Assembly: GCF_001908105.1 (NCBI RefSeq)
Contig: NZ_MKGQ01000009.1
Location: 62,001 to 126,000 of the forward strand
DNA from: Xenorhabdus eapokensis
GTDB taxonomy: Bacteria > Pseudomonadota > Gammaproteobacteria > Enterobacterales > Enterobacteriaceae
Length of the DNA: 64,000 bases
Reading direction: 5' to 3'
Numbering within the stretch: position 1 is the stretch's first letter; each line of letters opens with the position of its first letter. Shown piece by piece: positions 47,922 to 60,009 of this stretch. The notes under the pieces were generated by a model. The model was not told where the DNA came from and did not search any database. It worked only from the letters and a program-made list of their open reading frames with translations. Both the position numbers and the translations under genes were made by a program.

Positions 47922-50600
47922 CTAATTTCTGTTAAGAGAATCTTGTTGTAGTTTATCCTGTGTATCGAGGGCTTCTGTCAACCTTTCTGATAATTCATCC
48001 TTTATTTTTTTATGTAATGCGTTTTGATCTTTATCCGCTAATACAAAAAAGTCTTCCACACGTTCACCAATGGTCGTAATACGGGCTCCATGTAAGAAAA
48101 CACCCAATTCGGCAAAAATATTACCTACCCGTGCCAATAATCCTGGCTGATCCAATGCAACCAACTCCATATAAGTACGGCGAGCATTTTTTGTCGGTAA
48201 AAAGTTAACTTTGGTTGGGACATTAAAATGGCGCAGCTTGGCGGGAAGGTTGCGTGCCTTGAGTACTTTAGGATGTGGATCGTTCACGACTTTCAATAAG
48301 GCACGGCGGGTAGGTTCGTGACGATCAAATGCCAACGGATGGCCGTTAGGATCTAAAATAACAAAGGTATCCATCGCCATTTCATCGCGATTGGTGAAGA
48401 TTTGGGCATCATGGACACTTAAATTACGTTTGTCCAATTCCCCCACAACGGCGGCAAAAAGCGAAGGGCGATCTTGGCACCAAATAAAAATTTCTGTGCC
48501 ACCGTGAGAGAATGCGGTACTGATCAAAACCATGGGTTCCTGGGCGGGGTGATGGATTAAGTGGCTGGCGTGCCACGCTAATTGATCAGGGGTATGGCGC
48601 AGAAAATAATCGGCATGACAACGGCTCCAGATATTGTGTAAACGCTGCTCGTCGATATTTTCTTGGCGCAGAAGAGCTAATGCTTGCAAGCGATTGTTAC
48701 GGATACGTTCCCGTAAATCAGGGGTATTTTGAATACCTTGGCGCAATTGGGTTTCAGTAGCGAAATAGAGTTCACGTATCAGGCTCTGTTTCCAGCTATT
48801 CCACAGTTTAGCGTTAGTAGCACAAATATCTGCGACGGTCAGGCAGACTAAGTAATTAAGGCGGTTTTGATTTTTAACCTGGCTGGCAAATTGTTGGATA
48901 ATTTCTGGATCTTGAATATCCCGCCGCTGTGCAGTCACTGACATCAGCAGATGGTCGCGAACCAGCCATTCCACCAATTCAGCTTCGTGGTTTGTCAGGC
49001 CATGCTGTTGTGCGAAAACGAAGGCATCTTTAGCACCCAGCTCAGAATGATCGCCATTGCGACCTTTGGCAATATCATGGAAAAAAGCCGCCAGCCGCAA
49101 TAACTCTGGTTGCGGCAGACGTGGATAAATTTCAACACACAGGGGATGGATCACACGGTTGTTTTCATCGGCAAAACTTTCCAGTTTTTGCAGTACGCGG
49201 ATGGTGTGTTCATCAACGGTATAAGCATGAAAAAGGTCAAATTGCATCTGACCAACAATATGACTCCAAAATGGCATATAAGCCCCTAAGACACTATGCA
49301 GGTGCATTGGGAGTAGCGCCCCAGTAACAGCATGGGGATGGCGCAGAATATCCATGAAAATTTTTCGTGCTTCGGGGAGTTCACACAGCGGAATCGTCAG
49401 ATTTCTCCGCGCATAGCGAAGCTGGCGCAATGTCGTGGAATAGATCCCTTCAATTTCCCGATGTTCAGCCATGTGATAAAACATTCTCAATATTGAAGTG
49501 GGATCATGGCTAAACAGCGTTTCATCAATGAGATCGATACGGTTTCCCCGCAATTGAAACTCAGCGTTAAGGGTTCGTGGTTTCTCATTGGGTTGCAGCG
49601 CCAAGATGGCCTCATTAAACAGTTGCAGCAGCATGTTATTTAGTTCACTGACGCGGCGGGTCATACGATAGAAATCTTTCATCATTCGCTCGACAGGCTG
49701 ATTTCTTTCTCCTTCGTAGCCGAGTAGTTGGGCAACACTAAACTGACGTTCGAATAGCAATCGGTTATCGTAACGGGTAACAACCAAATGAAGCGCAAAA
49801 CGGATACGCCAGAGAAAATTCTGACATTCGTTCAATTCATTGCGTTCTTCCTGAGTCAGGAAACCAAAATTAACCATTTCATCTAAGGAAGTGGCACCAA
49901 AATGGCGATGAGCAACCCAAAGTAACGTGTGGATATCGCGTAGCCCCCCTGGGCTGCTTTTGATATCGGGTTCCAGATTGTAACTGGTGCTGTGATAGCG
50001 TTGATGGCGTTCTTGTTGTTCAGTAATTTTGGCTGCGAAAAATTGGGCAGATGGCCAGAAATCATCACTGAAAATATATTTCTGCAAGCGTAGAAATAGC
50101 GGTAAGTCCCCACAAATTAAGCGAGATTCAATGAGGTTAGTTGCGATAGTCGGGTCGGAAAGCCCTTTTTGCTGGCATTCTTTGAATGTCCTGACACTGT
50201 GGCCGACTTCAAGGTGAATATCCCAAAGTAGGGCAATAAACTGCCCAAGACGAGTTGATTGCGCTTCAGTCAATGGCGATTCGCTCAGAATCAATAGGTC
50301 AATGTCAGAGAGAGGATGTAATTCGCGGCGACCATAGCCACCCACCGCAATCAGGGAAAAGGAAGCGATCTGATCAAATCCCTGTTCCTGCCATAATCGC
50401 TTAAGAAGTTGATCAATATAGTCACTGCGGGTGTGAATCAGTGCATCCGGTGAGATCCCTGCCTTGAATGCGTGCTCAAGCCATAGCTGGAATTCATCAA
50501 TATGCTGTTTTAGGGCAGGAAATTGCAGATCATCGTGGGAAAATTCCACAGGAGAAAGGGGCGGAACGGGTGCTTGCGCTAAGGAGATATCAACCGGCAT
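47922..50600 (-). CDS. glnD: Bifunctional uridylyltransferase/uridylyl-removing enzyme
   Basis: The glutamine sensor (892 aa) that uridylylates PII proteins under nitrogen limitation and removes UMP under excess. Domains in order: nucleotidyltransferase with [20 protein letters not shown] (about 85-105), the central helical part, an HD phosphohydrolase with [20 protein letters not shown] (about 510-530) and two C-terminal ACT domains (the second beginning [20 protein letters not shown]). It is divergent in role from its neighbour map but on the same strand, as in E. coli map-glnD-dapD. Confidence 0.97.
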   Translation of the reverse strand: MPVDISLAQAPVPPLSPVEFSHDDLQFPALKQHIDEFQLWLEHAFKAGISPDALIHTRSDYIDQLLKRLWQEQGFDQIASFSLIAVGGYGRRELHPLSDIDLLILSESPLTEAQSTRLGQFIALLWDIHLEVGHSVRTFKECQQKGLSDPTIATNLIESRLICGDLPLFLRLQKYIFSDDFWPSAQFFAAKITEQQERHQRYHSTSYNLEPDIKSSPGGLRDIHTLLWVAHRHFGATSLDEMVNFGFLTQEERNELNECQNFLWRIRFALHLVVTRYDNRLLFERQFSVAQLLGYEGERNQPVERMMKDFYRMTRRVSELNNMLLQLFNEAILALQPNEKPRTLNAEFQLRGNRIDLIDETLFSHDPTSILRMFYHMAEHREIEGIYSTTLRQLRYARRNLTIPLCELPEARKIFMDILRHPHAVTGALLPMHLHSVLGAYMPFWSHIVGQMQFDLFHAYTVDEHTIRVLQKLESFADENNRVIHPLCVEIYPRLPQPELLRLAAFFHDIAKGRNGDHSELGAKDAFVFAQQHGLTNHEAELVEWLVRDHLLMSVTAQRRDIQDPEIIQQFASQVKNQNRLNYLVCLTVADICATNAKLWNSWKQSLIRELYFATETQLRQGIQNTPDLRERIRNNRLQALALLRQENIDEQRLHNIWSRCHADYFLRHTPDQLAWHASHLIHHPAQEPMVLISTAFSHGGTEIFIWCQDRPSLFAAVVGELDKRNLSVHDAQIFTNRDEMAMDTFVILDPNGHPLAFDRHEPTRRALLKVVNDPHPKVLKARNLPAKLRHFNVPTKVNFLPTKNARRTYMELVALDQPGLLARVGNIFAELGVFLHGARITTIGERVEDFFVLADKDQNALHKKIKDELSERLTEALDTQDKLQQDSLNRN

Positions 50601-50701
50601 ATGCAGAAACCTATTTTGAGAAAGCCCGCGAGGAAGCAGACTATGGTGACCAGATTACTGAGAAAACTATAGGATGAACAGGGTATTATTGACAGAGATA
50701 A

Positions 50702-50735
50702 AAGCTCCCCGTGAGTTGAAGATAGTAGGGAGCTT
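50702..50735 (-). terminator. map terminator
   Basis: AAGCTCCC and GGGAGCTT form an 8-bp stem just after the map stop codon; on the minus strand the stem is followed by TTTTAT. It separates map from glnD. Confidence 0.7.
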
Positions 50736-50770
50736 ATTGATTAAATTTAATAAATTGCGTTAGCTGGTAA

Positions 50771-51568
50771 TTATGCGTTCACTAATACCGCTGAGATATG
50801 TGCTTCTTCTTCTTGGCGCAATGTCATGATTTCGCAACCATTATCGGTAACGACAATCGTGTGCTCGTACTGTGCAGACCACCCGCGATCTTTGGTTTTC
50901 ACTGTCCAGCCATCTTTCATGGAGCGGATACGAAAATCACCGGCGTTGACCATCGGCTCAATGGTGAATGCCATGCCTTTTTGCAATACCACACCGCCAT
51001 CATCAGCATCATAATGCAGAACATGAGGTTCTTCGTGGAAGCCTCTGCCGATACCGTGGCCGCAGTATTCGCGGACAACAGAGTAATCGTGACTTTCGAC
51101 AAACTGCTGAATTGCCTTGCCAATGGTACGCAGACGGATGCCAGGCTTCACCATTTTCAGGGCAAGGTACAAGCTTTCTTGAGTGACGCGGCACAGGCGC
51201 TCACCTTGAATGGTTGGCTTGCCGACAATAAACATTTTAGAAGTATCACCGTGAAACTCATCTTTGATGACTGTCACGTCAATATTGACGATATCACCTT
51301 CTTTCAGAACCTTATCATCGCTTGGAATACCGTGGCAAACCACATCATTGACGGAGATACATACGGATTTAGGAAATCCGTGGTAGCCCAGACACGCCGA
51401 GATGGCCTGTTGTTGTTCGGTAATATGCTTGTGGCAGATACGATCAAGTTCACCTGTAGTGACACCAGCCTTAACATAAGGCGCAATCATTTCCAGAACT
51501 TCGGCGGCCAGACGTCCGGCAACCCGCATTTTCTGAATGTCTTCTTCTGTTTTGATAGAGATAGCCAT
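50771..51568 (-). CDS. map: Methionine aminopeptidase type I
   Basis: Removes the N-terminal Met from nascent proteins (265 aa). The start at 51568 gives MAISIKTEEDIQKMRVAGRL, the normal family N-terminus, with GGAT 8 nt upstream; ten upstream in-frame codons are not conserved. The dinuclear metal ligands are in NIDVTVIKDEFHGDTS (two Asp), HGIGRGFHEEPHVLHY (His), FTIEPMVN (Glu) and QYEHTIVVT (Glu). It is divergent from rpsB with a 400-nt control region between them. Confidence 0.97.
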   Translation of the reverse strand: MAISIKTEEDIQKMRVAGRLAAEVLEMIAPYVKAGVTTGELDRICHKHITEQQQAISACLGYHGFPKSVCISVNDVVCHGIPSDDKVLKEGDIVNIDVTVIKDEFHGDTSKMFIVGKPTIQGERLCRVTQESLYLALKMVKPGIRLRTIGKAIQQFVESHDYSVVREYCGHGIGRGFHEEPHVLHYDADDGGVVLQKGMAFTIEPMVNAGDFRIRSMKDGWTVKTKDRGWSAQYEHTIVVTDNGCEIMTLRQEEEAHISAVLVNA

Positions 51569-51679
51569 GAAATGGATCCATTTAAGTCGGAAAATCACCG
51601 ACTACTTGATATTAATTAAGGAAAGTGTTGTCGGTAATGGTATCAGCCCACTGAATGGATGCCAATATAACCCACATTA

Positions 51680-51724
51680 GTAGCTGTAATAAACGTAGTT
51701 GTAACAAACATAGCTGTAACAAAT
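51680..51724. repeat. Three tandem 15-bp repeats upstream of the rpsB promoter
   Basis: GTAGCTGTAATAAAC, GTAGTTGTAACAAAC and ATAGCTGTAACAAAT follow each other without gaps and differ at one to three positions. They end two bases before the -35 region of the rpsB promoter, where UP elements or Fis sites often lie. They may be regulatory or a slippage product. Confidence 0.65.
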
Positions 51725-51725
51725 A

Positions 51726-51762
51726 TTGGAGTCTGGTGGTGGTTTATGGTATAAAGCGCGCC
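51726..51762 (+). promoter_or_regulatory. rpsB-tsf promoter with GC-rich discriminator
   Basis: TTGGAG (51726-51731) and TATAAA (51750-51755), spaced by 18 nt, are followed by GCGCGCC. A GC-rich discriminator is typical of promoters under stringent (ppGpp) control of the translation apparatus. Confidence 0.65.
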
Positions 51763-51960
51763 GGTATTCTGCGTAATTGTTTCTGATGTGAGGCAATTCG
51801 TCAGGGATACTAAATAAACTCATTATGTGTAAATAACACACACGGATCGGCACATACACCGGGGTGCTCTTATGCGGTTAACTCATTGATATGACTTGCC
51901 CGCAGCCAAGGAGTCGGTGTCATGGGATCTGTGGAGGCATAACCCCAATTAACTTTATAG

Positions 51961-52695
<735 letters not shown>

Positions 52696-52753
52696 TAAGG
52701 CCTGCTCATTTTGTTTGAGCCCTTATTAACCAGGTATTGAAATATATTGGTTA

Positions 52754-52775
52754 GGGGGCCTGTTATGGCCCCCTT
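52754..52775 (+). terminator. Partial terminator/attenuator between rpsB and tsf
   Basis: AGGGGGCC and GGCCCCCT form an 8-bp GC-rich stem with a 6-nt loop followed by TTACC. The U-tract is short, fitting partial read-through so that tsf is made at a lower level than rpsB. Confidence 0.7.
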
Positions 52776-52863
52776 TACCTATCTGGTATAGAACTATTAT
52801 CTGATATAGAACTTTCCACGCGGAATATTATCTTCCCGCGAGACACATCGAGGAATAAAACAA

Positions 52864-53721
52864 ATGGCTGACATTACCGCTGCTCTGGTAAAAGAACTGC
52901 GTGAGCGTACTGGCGCAGGCATGATGGAATGTAAAAAAGCACTGGTTGAAGCAAATGGTGATATCGAACTGGCTATCGATAACATGCGTAAATCAGGTCA
53001 GGCAAAAGCGGCTAAGAAAGCAGGCCGTGTTGCTGCTGAAGGTGTTATTCTGGTTGAAGTTGCGGCTGATGCTAAATTCGCAGCTATCGTTGAACTGAAC
53101 TGTGAAACTGACTTCGTTGCTAAAGATTCTGGCTTCCTGGCGTTCGGTAAAGAAGTTATCACTTCTGTTATGGCAGACAAAAACGCTGACATCGATGCAC
53201 TGAAAGCGAAGTTCGAAGAACAGCGTACTGGCCTGGTAGCGAAAATTGGTGAGAACATCAATATCCGTCGCGTTGCTATTCTGGAAGGTGAAGCGGTTGG
53301 TTCTTACCTGCACGGTTCCCGTATCGGCGTTCTGGTTGCTGCTGAAGGCGCAAACGAAGAACTGATCAAACACGTCGCAATGCACGTTGCGGCAAGCAAG
53401 CCAGAATATGTGAACCCAACTGACGTTCCTGCTGACGTTGTTGAGCGTGAGCATCAGATCCAGTTGGACATCGCAATGCAGTCTGGCAAGCCTCGCGAAA
53501 TCGCAGAGAAAATGGTTTCTGGCCGTATGAACAAATTCACCGGCGAAATCTCTCTGACTGGTCAGAACTTCGTGATGGACCCAAGCAAATCTGTTGGCGA
53601 TCTGCTGAAAGAAAACAATGCTAACGTTATCAACTTCATCCGTTTTGAAGTTGGTGAAGGTATTGAGAAAGTTGAAGCTGATTTCGCAGCAGAAGTTGCT
53701 GCAATGAGCAAACAGTCTTAA
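52864..53721 (+). CDS. tsf: Elongation factor Ts
   Basis: The guanine nucleotide exchange factor for EF-Tu (285 aa). The N-terminal UBA-like domain [20 protein letters not shown] is followed by the EF-Tu-contacting [13 protein letters not shown] (TDFV motif), and the end is [23 protein letters not shown] precedes the ATG. It is the second gene of the rpsB operon and is followed by a terminator. Confidence 0.98.
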   Translation: MADITAALVKELRERTGAGMMECKKALVEANGDIELAIDNMRKSGQAKAAKKAGRVAAEGVILVEVAADAKFAAIVELNCETDFVAKDSGFLAFGKEVITSVMADKNADIDALKAKFEEQRTGLVAKIGENINIRRVAILEGEAVGSYLHGSRIGVLVAAEGANEELIKHVAMHVAASKPEYVNPTDVPADVVEREHQIQLDIAMQSGKPREIAEKMVSGRMNKFTGEISLTGQNFVMDPSKSVGDLLKENNANVINFIRFEVGEGIEKVEADFAAEVAAMSKQS

Positions 53722-53733
53722 TTTTCTTAAACG

Positions 53734-53759
53734 GAGCCGCCGGTTGGCGGTTCTGTTTT
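53734..53759 (+). terminator. tsf terminator
   Basis: GAGCCGCC and GGCGGTTC form an 8-bp stem (one G-T pair) with loop GGTT, followed by TGTTTTAT, 12 nt after the stop codon. Confidence 0.82.
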
Positions 53760-53864
53760 ATCTCATGATGAATTTTTACATCTGGGCTGTATAGCGTGGA
53801 TGTGTAGTAGTTGAGTAAATCATAATCTATCCCCAATATCCTTATCTGCTTAGGACTGAACACC

Positions 53865-54593
53865 ATGGCAACCAATGCAAAACCCGTATATCAGAGAATC
53901 CTGCTTAAGCTCAGTGGAGAAGCCCTGCAAGGCGCAGAAGGTTTTGGTATCGACGCCAGTGTCTTAGACCGCATGGCTCAGGAAATCAAAGAACTGGTTG
54001 AGCTGGGTATTCAAGTCGGTGTCGTTATTGGAGGAGGTAACCTGTTTCGTGGAGCCGGTTTGGCCGAAGCAGGAATGAACCGTGTAGTAGGCGACCACAT
54101 GGGCATGTTGGCGACGGTGATGAATGGTCTGGCAATGCGTGATGCTTTGCACCGCGCCTATGTGAACGCTCGTTTGATGTCTGCCATTCCACTGAATGGC
54201 GTATGTGACAATTATAGCTGGGCTGAGGCGATAAGCTTACTGCGTCACGGTCGTGTTGTTATTTTCTCTGCGGGTACTGGCAATCCGTTCTTTACGACCG
54301 ATTCCGCTGCATGTCTGCGTGGCATTGAAATCGAAGCGGATGTTGTGTTAAAAGCAACCAAAGTTGATGGCGTTTACTCTGCTGATCCTGCAAAAGATCC
54401 TGAAGCCGTTCTCTACAATAAGCTCACTTATCAAGAAGTATTGGAGCGTGAATTGAAAGTGATGGATCTGGCGGCCTTTACGCTGGCTCGTGACCATAAC
54501 CTGCCAATTCGTGTCTTTAATATGAACAAACCAGGCGCACTTCGTCGTGTTGTGATGGGGGAAAGTGAAGGTACGTTGATTTTTCACGACTGA
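53865..54593 (+). CDS. pyrH: UMP kinase
   Basis: A hexameric bacterial UMP kinase (242 aa) of the amino acid kinase fold that makes UDP for nucleic acid and sugar-nucleotide synthesis; it is activated by GTP and inhibited by UTP. Motifs are [59 protein letters not shown] and a C-terminal GESEGTLI. It has its own upstream region after the tsf terminator and precedes frr by about 190 nt, as in other enterobacteria. Confidence 0.98.
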   Translation: MATNAKPVYQRILLKLSGEALQGAEGFGIDASVLDRMAQEIKELVELGIQVGVVIGGGNLFRGAGLAEAGMNRVVGDHMGMLATVMNGLAMRDALHRAYVNARLMSAIPLNGVCDNYSWAEAISLLRHGRVVIFSAGTGNPFFTTDSAACLRGIEIEADVVLKATKVDGVYSADPAKDPEAVLYNKLTYQEVLERELKVMDLAAFTLARDHNLPIRVFNMNKPGALRRVVMGESEGTLIFHD

Positions 54594-54780
54594 TTTTTCA
54601 CCGTTCGTGCTCAGAGACATGGGTGAAATTTGACGGTATGATCAGCGTCCTGATGCGCCAAATTTAATGACACAGGGTCACATATGTCGTAGCGTGTTCG
54701 GTTCATTTATCTATGATTTACGCAATCTATGACTTATACAATGTGGCCTAAAAAATAACCATCTCCCAAGGGTTTGTAAC

Positions 54781-55338
54781 GTGATTAATGAAATCAAGAA
54801 AGACGCACAAGACCGCATGGAAAAAAGCGTCGAAGCACTGAAAAATCAAATTAGCAAGGTTCGTACTGGCCGTGCTTCTCCTAGCCTGTTGGATGGCATC
54901 AGCGTTGAGTATTATGGCGCTGCGACTCCATTGCGCCAGATTGCAAACGTCGTTGCAGAAGATGCCCGCACTTTGGCAATCACCGTATTTGATCGTTCTA
55001 TGACTGCGGCGGTTGAAAAGGCGATTATGGCTTCTGATCTGGGTCTGAACCCATCTTCTGCCGGAACCATTATTCGTGTTCCATTGCCACCACTGACAGA
55101 AGAGCGCCGTAAAGATCTCATTAAAGTTGTGCGTGGAGAAGCGGAACAAGGTCGTGTCTCCATCCGTAACATTCGCCGTGATGCGAACGATAAGGTCAAG
55201 GCACTGTTGAAAGACAAAGAAATCAGTGAAGATGAAGAACGTCGTTCACAAGATGACATTCAGAAACTGACTGACAGCTTCATTAAGAAAATTGATGAGG
55301 TGCTGGCTAATAAAGAAACTGAGTTGATGGATTTCTAA
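54781..55338 (+). CDS. frr: Ribosome recycling factor
   Basis: Splits post-termination ribosomes together with EF-G (185 aa). The start is GTG with AAGGG 9 nt upstream; the protein opens [20 protein letters not shown]. The conserved core [20 protein letters not shown] forms the hinge region and [20 protein letters not shown] the long helical arm. It ends in ELMDF like E. coli. Confidence 0.98.
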   Translation: MINEIKKDAQDRMEKSVEALKNQISKVRTGRASPSLLDGISVEYYGAATPLRQIANVVAEDARTLAITVFDRSMTAAVEKAIMASDLGLNPSSAGTIIRVPLPPLTEERRKDLIKVVRGEAEQGRVSIRNIRRDANDKVKALLKDKEISEDEERRSQDDIQKLTDSFIKKIDEVLANKETELMDF

Positions 55339-55355
55339 TTGCCGCTTCATGCATA

Positions 55356-55385
55356 CAACGCCGCAGCTCTTGCGGCGTTGTTCTT
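55356..55385 (+). terminator. frr terminator
   Basis: CAACGCCGCA and TGCGGCGTTG form a perfect 10-bp stem with loop GCTCT, followed by TTCTTATC, 17 nt after the frr stop. Confidence 0.85.
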
Positions 55386-55522
55386 ATCCTGGATATTACA
55401 CTTCGTATCACATTTCTTTCTCAAGCGATGGACATAGCGATCTGCACCGCTCAAACTATGACAATTTTCTGTTGCGATTTTCCATTACAATTTTATATCA
55501 GTAGCATACTTAGAGTATTAAA

Positions 55523-56719
55523 ATGAAACGGTTAACTATTCTTGGCTCAACGGGTTCGATTGGGAAAAGTACGCTTTCTGTTGTCCGCAATAACCCGGAA
55601 AAATTCAGTGTCGTCGCACTGGTTGCTGGGAAAAATATTGAAGTCATGGCACAGCAATGTTTGGAATTCCACCCACAATATGCAGCAATGGCAGATGAGC
55701 CGTCAGCAAAAGCGCTGCGCCAGTTATTGCAGGAGCAAGGAAGCCAAACTGAAGTGTTGTTTGGTAAAGACGCTATTTGTGATTTAGCTGCATTGGAAGA
55801 CGTCGATCAAGTCATGTCAGCCATTGTTGGCGTCGCCGGTTTATTACCGACGTTAGCCGCTATCCGCAAGGGCAAACAAGTTTTGCTGGCTAACAAAGAA
55901 TCTTTGATTACCAGTGGCCGTCTGTTTATGGATGCGGTTGTGCAATATAAAGCGCAATTGTTGCCAATTGATAGCGAACATAATGCCATTTTCCAAAGTC
56001 TGCCGGAGGAGGTTCAACATAACCTTGGCAAGGCAAACTTAAAAGATCAGGGTATTTCCAGCATTATCCTGACGGGATCGGGCGGACCATTCCGCAAGAC
56101 GCCTTTGGCGAAGCTGCCCAATGTGACTCCAGATGAAGCATGTGCTCATCCTATCTGGTCAATGGGACGCAAAATTTCGGTTGATTCTGCTACCATGATG
56201 AACAAGGGATTGGAATATATCGAAGCGCGTTACCTGTTCAATGCATCAGCAGATGAGATGGAAGTATTATTGCATCCCCAATCGATTATTCATTCGATGG
56301 TTCGTTATCAGGATGGCAGCATCATCGCGCAACTGGGAACGCAGGATATGTGTACCCCAATCGCTTATGCGATGGCTTATCCTAATCGTATTCCATCTGG
56401 GGCAAAGCCATTAGATTTTACTGAATTGAGCATGCTCACTTTTGAATCTCTGGATTATCAGCGTTATCCTTGTTTGAAACTGGCGATTGAGGCTTGTCAC
56501 CAGGGACAGGCGGCAACAACGGCGTTGAATGCAGCAAATGAAGAAACCGTTGATGTTTTTTTGCAAGGTGGAATCCGTTTCACAGATATTGCGACAATCA
56601 ATCGGTTGGTGGTTGAAAAAGTAAATTTATCTGAACCTCAAAGTATCGAAGAAGTCTTAGAAATCGATAACATAGCGAGGCTCTTAGCGAAAGAAGCCAT
56701 AAGCACCTTTGCCAAATAG
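55523..56719 (+). CDS. dxr: 1-deoxy-D-xylulose 5-phosphate reductoisomerase
   Basis: The second enzyme of the MEP isoprenoid pathway (398 aa), converting DXP to MEP with NADPH; it is the target of fosmidomycin. The NADPH-binding [18 protein letters not shown] is at the N-terminus; [15 protein letters not shown] and GSGGPFRKT mark the metal/substrate site and the flexible loop, and [20 protein letters not shown] is conserved. It works in the same pathway as ispH at the other end of this core block and as uppS just downstream. Confidence 0.98.
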   Translation: MKRLTILGSTGSIGKSTLSVVRNNPEKFSVVALVAGKNIEVMAQQCLEFHPQYAAMADEPSAKALRQLLQEQGSQTEVLFGKDAICDLAALEDVDQVMSAIVGVAGLLPTLAAIRKGKQVLLANKESLITSGRLFMDAVVQYKAQLLPIDSEHNAIFQSLPEEVQHNLGKANLKDQGISSIILTGSGGPFRKTPLAKLPNVTPDEACAHPIWSMGRKISVDSATMMNKGLEYIEARYLFNASADEMEVLLHPQSIIHSMVRYQDGSIIAQLGTQDMCTPIAYAMAYPNRIPSGAKPLDFTELSMLTFESLDYQRYPCLKLAIEACHQGQAATTALNAANEETVDVFLQGGIRFTDIATINRLVVEKVNLSEPQSIEEVLEIDNIARLLAKEAISTFAK

Positions 56720-56884
56720 CAAGTTTTCTTGATAAGTATAGGTTTGCGTTTTGGCAAATGATATAGTTCGCGGGTAAATTACAGTTGCTATAATAGCCGT
56801 TTTAATTATCGGGTGCCTGCATGTTAACACAGGTAAGCGTAGGCATATCAAAGACAAAGGCTTTCATTCAGTCGTGCCAGAAAT

Positions 56885-56931
56885 AGCCGTGCTATCCGTG
56901 GTAATTGTTGACACGTGACACGGCTTTTTCA
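56885..56931 (+). terminator. Possible weak terminator between dxr and uppS
   Basis: AGCCGTG (56885-56891) can pair with CACGGCT (56919-56925), which is followed by TTTTTC. The loop is long (27 nt), with an inner CCGTG/CACGG alternative pairing, so efficiency is doubtful. A promoter for the uppS operon may lie in the surrounding 270 nt. Confidence 0.4.
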
Positions 56932-56987
56932 TGTGGAAGTGATTGAGTTTACCAAAAGTCAGCTTAGTTATTTAAGGATTATTTTGA

Positions 56988-57740
56988 GTGATATCTCCCA
57001 GTGATAGTGACTCATTGCCAACATTACCCAGACATGTCGCCATCATTATGGATGGCAACGGTCGCTGGGCAAAAAAACGGGGCAAATTGAGAGTCTTTGG
57101 CCACCGTGCAGGAATCAAAGCTGTACGCAGTGCCGTGAGTTTTTCAGTGAAACATAATATTAACTCACTGACACTATATGCTTTTAGCAGCGAAAACTGG
57201 AATCGCCCACAGCAGGAAGTCAGTTCATTGATGGAATTGTTTGTTTTTGCTCTCGATAATGAAGTAAAAAACCTGCATAAACACAATGTGAAATTGTCTG
57301 TGATTGGTGATATCAGTCGTTTTAGCTCACGGTTGCGGGAGCGTATCCGTCGCTCTGTTGAACTAACAGCGGACAATACCGGATTGCAGCTTAATATTGC
57401 TGCTAACTATGGTGGTCGTTGGGATCTGGTTCAGAGTTTTCAACAAATTGCTGAAAAGATTAAATCCAATGAATTGGCTCCTGAAGAGATTACCGAAGCT
57501 ACAGTTGATAATTTCATCAATTTAAGTCAGCAGCCTGAAGTCGATCTGGTGATTAGAACGGGGGGTGAACATCGTATCAGTAACTTCCTGCTATGGCAGA
57601 TTGCTTATGCAGAATTCTATTTTACCGATATACTTTGGCCTGATTTTAATGAAACTGTTTTTGAAGGTGCGATTAATGCCTTTGCCAAACGAGACCGCCG
57701 ATTTGGCGGAACAACAGACGATGCCGAAGTGGGATCATAG
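56988..57740 (+). CDS. uppS: Undecaprenyl diphosphate synthase
   Basis: A cis-prenyltransferase (250 aa) making the C55 lipid carrier precursor for peptidoglycan and O-antigen. The start is GTG at 56988 with AAGGA about 10 nt upstream. The catalytic HVAIIMDGNGRWAKKRGKL includes the essential Asp; ENWNRPQQEVSSLMELF and the C-terminal DLVIRTGGEHRISNFLLWQ are conserved. It heads a run of membrane-biogenesis genes (uppS-cdsA-rseP-bamA-skp-lpxD). Confidence 0.98.
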   Translation: MISPSDSDSLPTLPRHVAIIMDGNGRWAKKRGKLRVFGHRAGIKAVRSAVSFSVKHNINSLTLYAFSSENWNRPQQEVSSLMELFVFALDNEVKNLHKHNVKLSVIGDISRFSSRLRERIRRSVELTADNTGLQLNIAANYGGRWDLVQSFQQIAEKIKSNELAPEEITEATVDNFINLSQQPEVDLVIRTGGEHRISNFLLWQIAYAEFYFTDILWPDFNETVFEGAINAFAKRDRRFGGTTDDAEVGS

Positions 57741-57749
57741 GAGGAGAAC

Positions 57750-58613
57750 TTGCTGAAGTACCGTCTTTTAACTACGTTGATATTGATTCCGCTTGTGATT
57801 GTAGCGCTGTTTTTTCTCCCCCCAGCAGGGTTTGGGCTGGTTGTCATTGCTGTTTCAGCTCTTGCTGCCTGGGAATGGGGACAATTTGCAGGTCTCTTCA
57901 CTCAAATTAAACGTATTACACTGGCTGTGTTATTTGCTGTAGGGTTATTGGCCTTGCAGTATTCTTTGTCGGATTTTTCTCATCTCATCGAAAAACCACA
58001 AATTGCATACTTATTGTGGGCGGGCATGCTTTGGTGGATAGCCGCCATTTTATTGGTGGTGACTTATCCGGCTTCTGCTTCGATCTGGAAAGCGTCGGTT
58101 GCCTTGCGCCTGCTATTTGGGGTTCTGACTATCGTGCCATTCTATTGTGGGATGATGGTACTGCGTACCCAGGGCTATGAAAATAATTCCTATGATGGCG
58201 CATGGTGGTTGCTGTACGTCATGCTGTTGGTATGGGCTGCTGATTCAGGTGCTTATATTTTCGGCCGTACAATGGGTAAACATAAAATGGCTCCAAAGGT
58301 CTCCCCAGGCAAGACGCTTGAGGGGCTGGTTGGTGGGTTATTAACGGCTGCACTGATTTCGTGGTTGTTTGGTAAATTTGCCCCTGTCCGCGCGATGCCA
58401 GAACATTTGTTGCTGATTTCTACGGTGGTGGTGTTTGCCTCGGTCTTTGGTGATTTGGTTGAAAGTATGTTCAAGCGGGAATCTGGGATCAAAGACAGTA
58501 GTCAATTGATTCCAGGGCATGGCGGTGTCATGGATAGGGTTGATAGTCTAACTGCGGCAGTTCCAGTGTTTGCTGGGCTGGTTATGTTGATTTCTTCTGG
58601 ATTTACTCTCTGA
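57750..58613 (+). CDS. cdsA: Phosphatidate cytidylyltransferase (CDP-diglyceride synthase)
   Basis: An inner-membrane enzyme (287 aa, about eight TM segments) making CDP-diacylglycerol from phosphatidate and CTP. The C-terminal signature MFKRESGIKDSSQLIPGHGG and VMDRVD is intact. The start codon is TTG at 57750 with GGAGGAG directly upstream, and it follows uppS after 9 nt. Non-ATG starts occur at both uppS and cdsA here. Confidence 0.97.
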   Translation: MLKYRLLTTLILIPLVIVALFFLPPAGFGLVVIAVSALAAWEWGQFAGLFTQIKRITLAVLFAVGLLALQYSLSDFSHLIEKPQIAYLLWAGMLWWIAAILLVVTYPASASIWKASVALRLLFGVLTIVPFYCGMMVLRTQGYENNSYDGAWWLLYVMLLVWAADSGAYIFGRTMGKHKMAPKVSPGKTLEGLVGGLLTAALISWLFGKFAPVRAMPEHLLLISTVVVFASVFGDLVESMFKRESGIKDSSQLIPGHGGVMDRVDSLTAAVPVFAGLVMLISSGFTL

Positions 58614-58622
58614 AGGTACGTA

Positions 58623-59975
58623 ATGGATATTCTCTGGAATCTGGCTGCATTTATTGTTGCTTTGGGTGTTCTCATCACAGTGCATGAGTTTGGTCATTTT
58701 TGGGTTGCCAGACGGTGCGGTATCTACGTTGAACGCTTTTCCATCGGATTTGGCAAGGTGCTTTGGCGTCGTACAGATAAACAGGGAACCGAATACGTTA
58801 TCGCTCTTATCCCCCTTGGTGGATATGTCAAAATGCTCGATGAACGGGTTGGAGAAGTGGCTCCCGAACGTCGTCATATGGCATTTAATAACAAAACGAT
58901 TGGCCAGCGCGCGGCAGTTATCAGCGCTGGGCCAATTGCAAACTTCATTCTGGCGGTGATCGCTTATTGGCTGGTTTTTGTGATTGGCGTGCCATCTGTG
59001 CGTCCGGTCGTGTTGGATGTTAAGCCAAATTCGATTGCTGCACAGGCAAATATTTTGTCTGGAATGGAACTAAAAGCCGTTAATGGTATCGAAACTCCTG
59101 ATTGGAATTCAGTACGTCTTGCTATGGTTGGTAAAGTGGGGGCGACATCGGTCACTATGGATGTCTTGCCTCTGAATGCACTTGACAGTGTCCAAAAGAC
59201 ACTGGATTTAAGTCAATGGAGCTTCGATCCTTCCAAGCAGGATGTTTTGCTGTCTTTGGGAATTATGCCCGTTGTACCGCGGCTTAGTTCGCAAGTAGAA
59301 AAAATTTATCCTGCTTCAGCCGCTGAAAAAGCGGGTTTACAAAGTGGGGATAGGATCGTTAAAGTCAACGATCAAGATGTAGATGTATGGCACACTTTTT
59401 CATCTTTTGTCAGGAAGAATCCTGATGTTCCTCTAAAATTGGACGTTGCGAGAGCTGGGGGAATGATCTCCTTGTCCCTGACTCCAGAAGTCAGAAAATT
59501 ATCCAACGGCCGTGAGGAGGGGTTTGCTGGCGCCGAACTGAAAATCATTCCACTGGCGGATGAATACAAGGTTATTCAGCAATATGGACCTTTTTCCGCC
59601 ATTTATGAGGCAGGAGGAAAGACTTGGCAATTAATGAAGCTGACTGTCAATATGATCGGCAAATTGATTGTGGGTGACTTAAAACTTAATAACTTGAGTG
59701 GCCCGATTTCCATTGCCAAAGGTGCCGGAGTATCGGCGGATTCTGGCTTGGTGTATTATTTAATGTTTCTGGCGCTGATTAGCGTCAATCTTGGGATCAT
59801 TAATTTGTTCCCATTACCTGTACTAGATGGTGGACACTTGCTTTTCCTTGCTATCGAAAAGATTAAGGGGGGGCCAGTCTCCGAGCGTGTACAAGACTTC
59901 AGTTATCGCATTGGTGCTATGTTACTGGTGTTATTAATGGGGCTTGCACTTTTCAATGATTTCTCCCGCTTTTAA
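58623..59975 (+). CDS. rseP: Site-2 zinc metalloprotease RseP
   Basis: An inner-membrane intramembrane protease (450 aa) that cleaves RseA after DegS, releasing sigma-E in envelope stress, and clears signal peptides. The zinc motif HEFGH is in TM1 (about residues 22-26), two PDZ domains lie in the periplasmic loop (ending near [20 protein letters not shown]), and the third zinc ligand is in [20 protein letters not shown]. It follows cdsA after 9 nt and ends 34 nt before bamA. Confidence 0.97.
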   Translation: MDILWNLAAFIVALGVLITVHEFGHFWVARRCGIYVERFSIGFGKVLWRRTDKQGTEYVIALIPLGGYVKMLDERVGEVAPERRHMAFNNKTIGQRAAVISAGPIANFILAVIAYWLVFVIGVPSVRPVVLDVKPNSIAAQANILSGMELKAVNGIETPDWNSVRLAMVGKVGATSVTMDVLPLNALDSVQKTLDLSQWSFDPSKQDVLLSLGIMPVVPRLSSQVEKIYPASAAEKAGLQSGDRIVKVNDQDVDVWHTFSSFVRKNPDVPLKLDVARAGGMISLSLTPEVRKLSNGREEGFAGAELKIIPLADEYKVIQQYGPFSAIYEAGGKTWQLMKLTVNMIGKLIVGDLKLNNLSGPISIAKGAGVSADSGLVYYLMFLALISVNLGIINLFPLPVLDGGHLLFLAIEKIKGGPVSERVQDFSYRIGAMLLVLLMGLALFNDFSRF

Positions 59976-60009
59976 GCTGGGAGACCGGTTAGGAAAACGC
60001 ATAACAACG

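Noticed and set aside
50798..51619. 273-codon open frame on the plus strand opposite map
   Set aside because: Antisense shadow of the conserved map gene, with no family resemblance.
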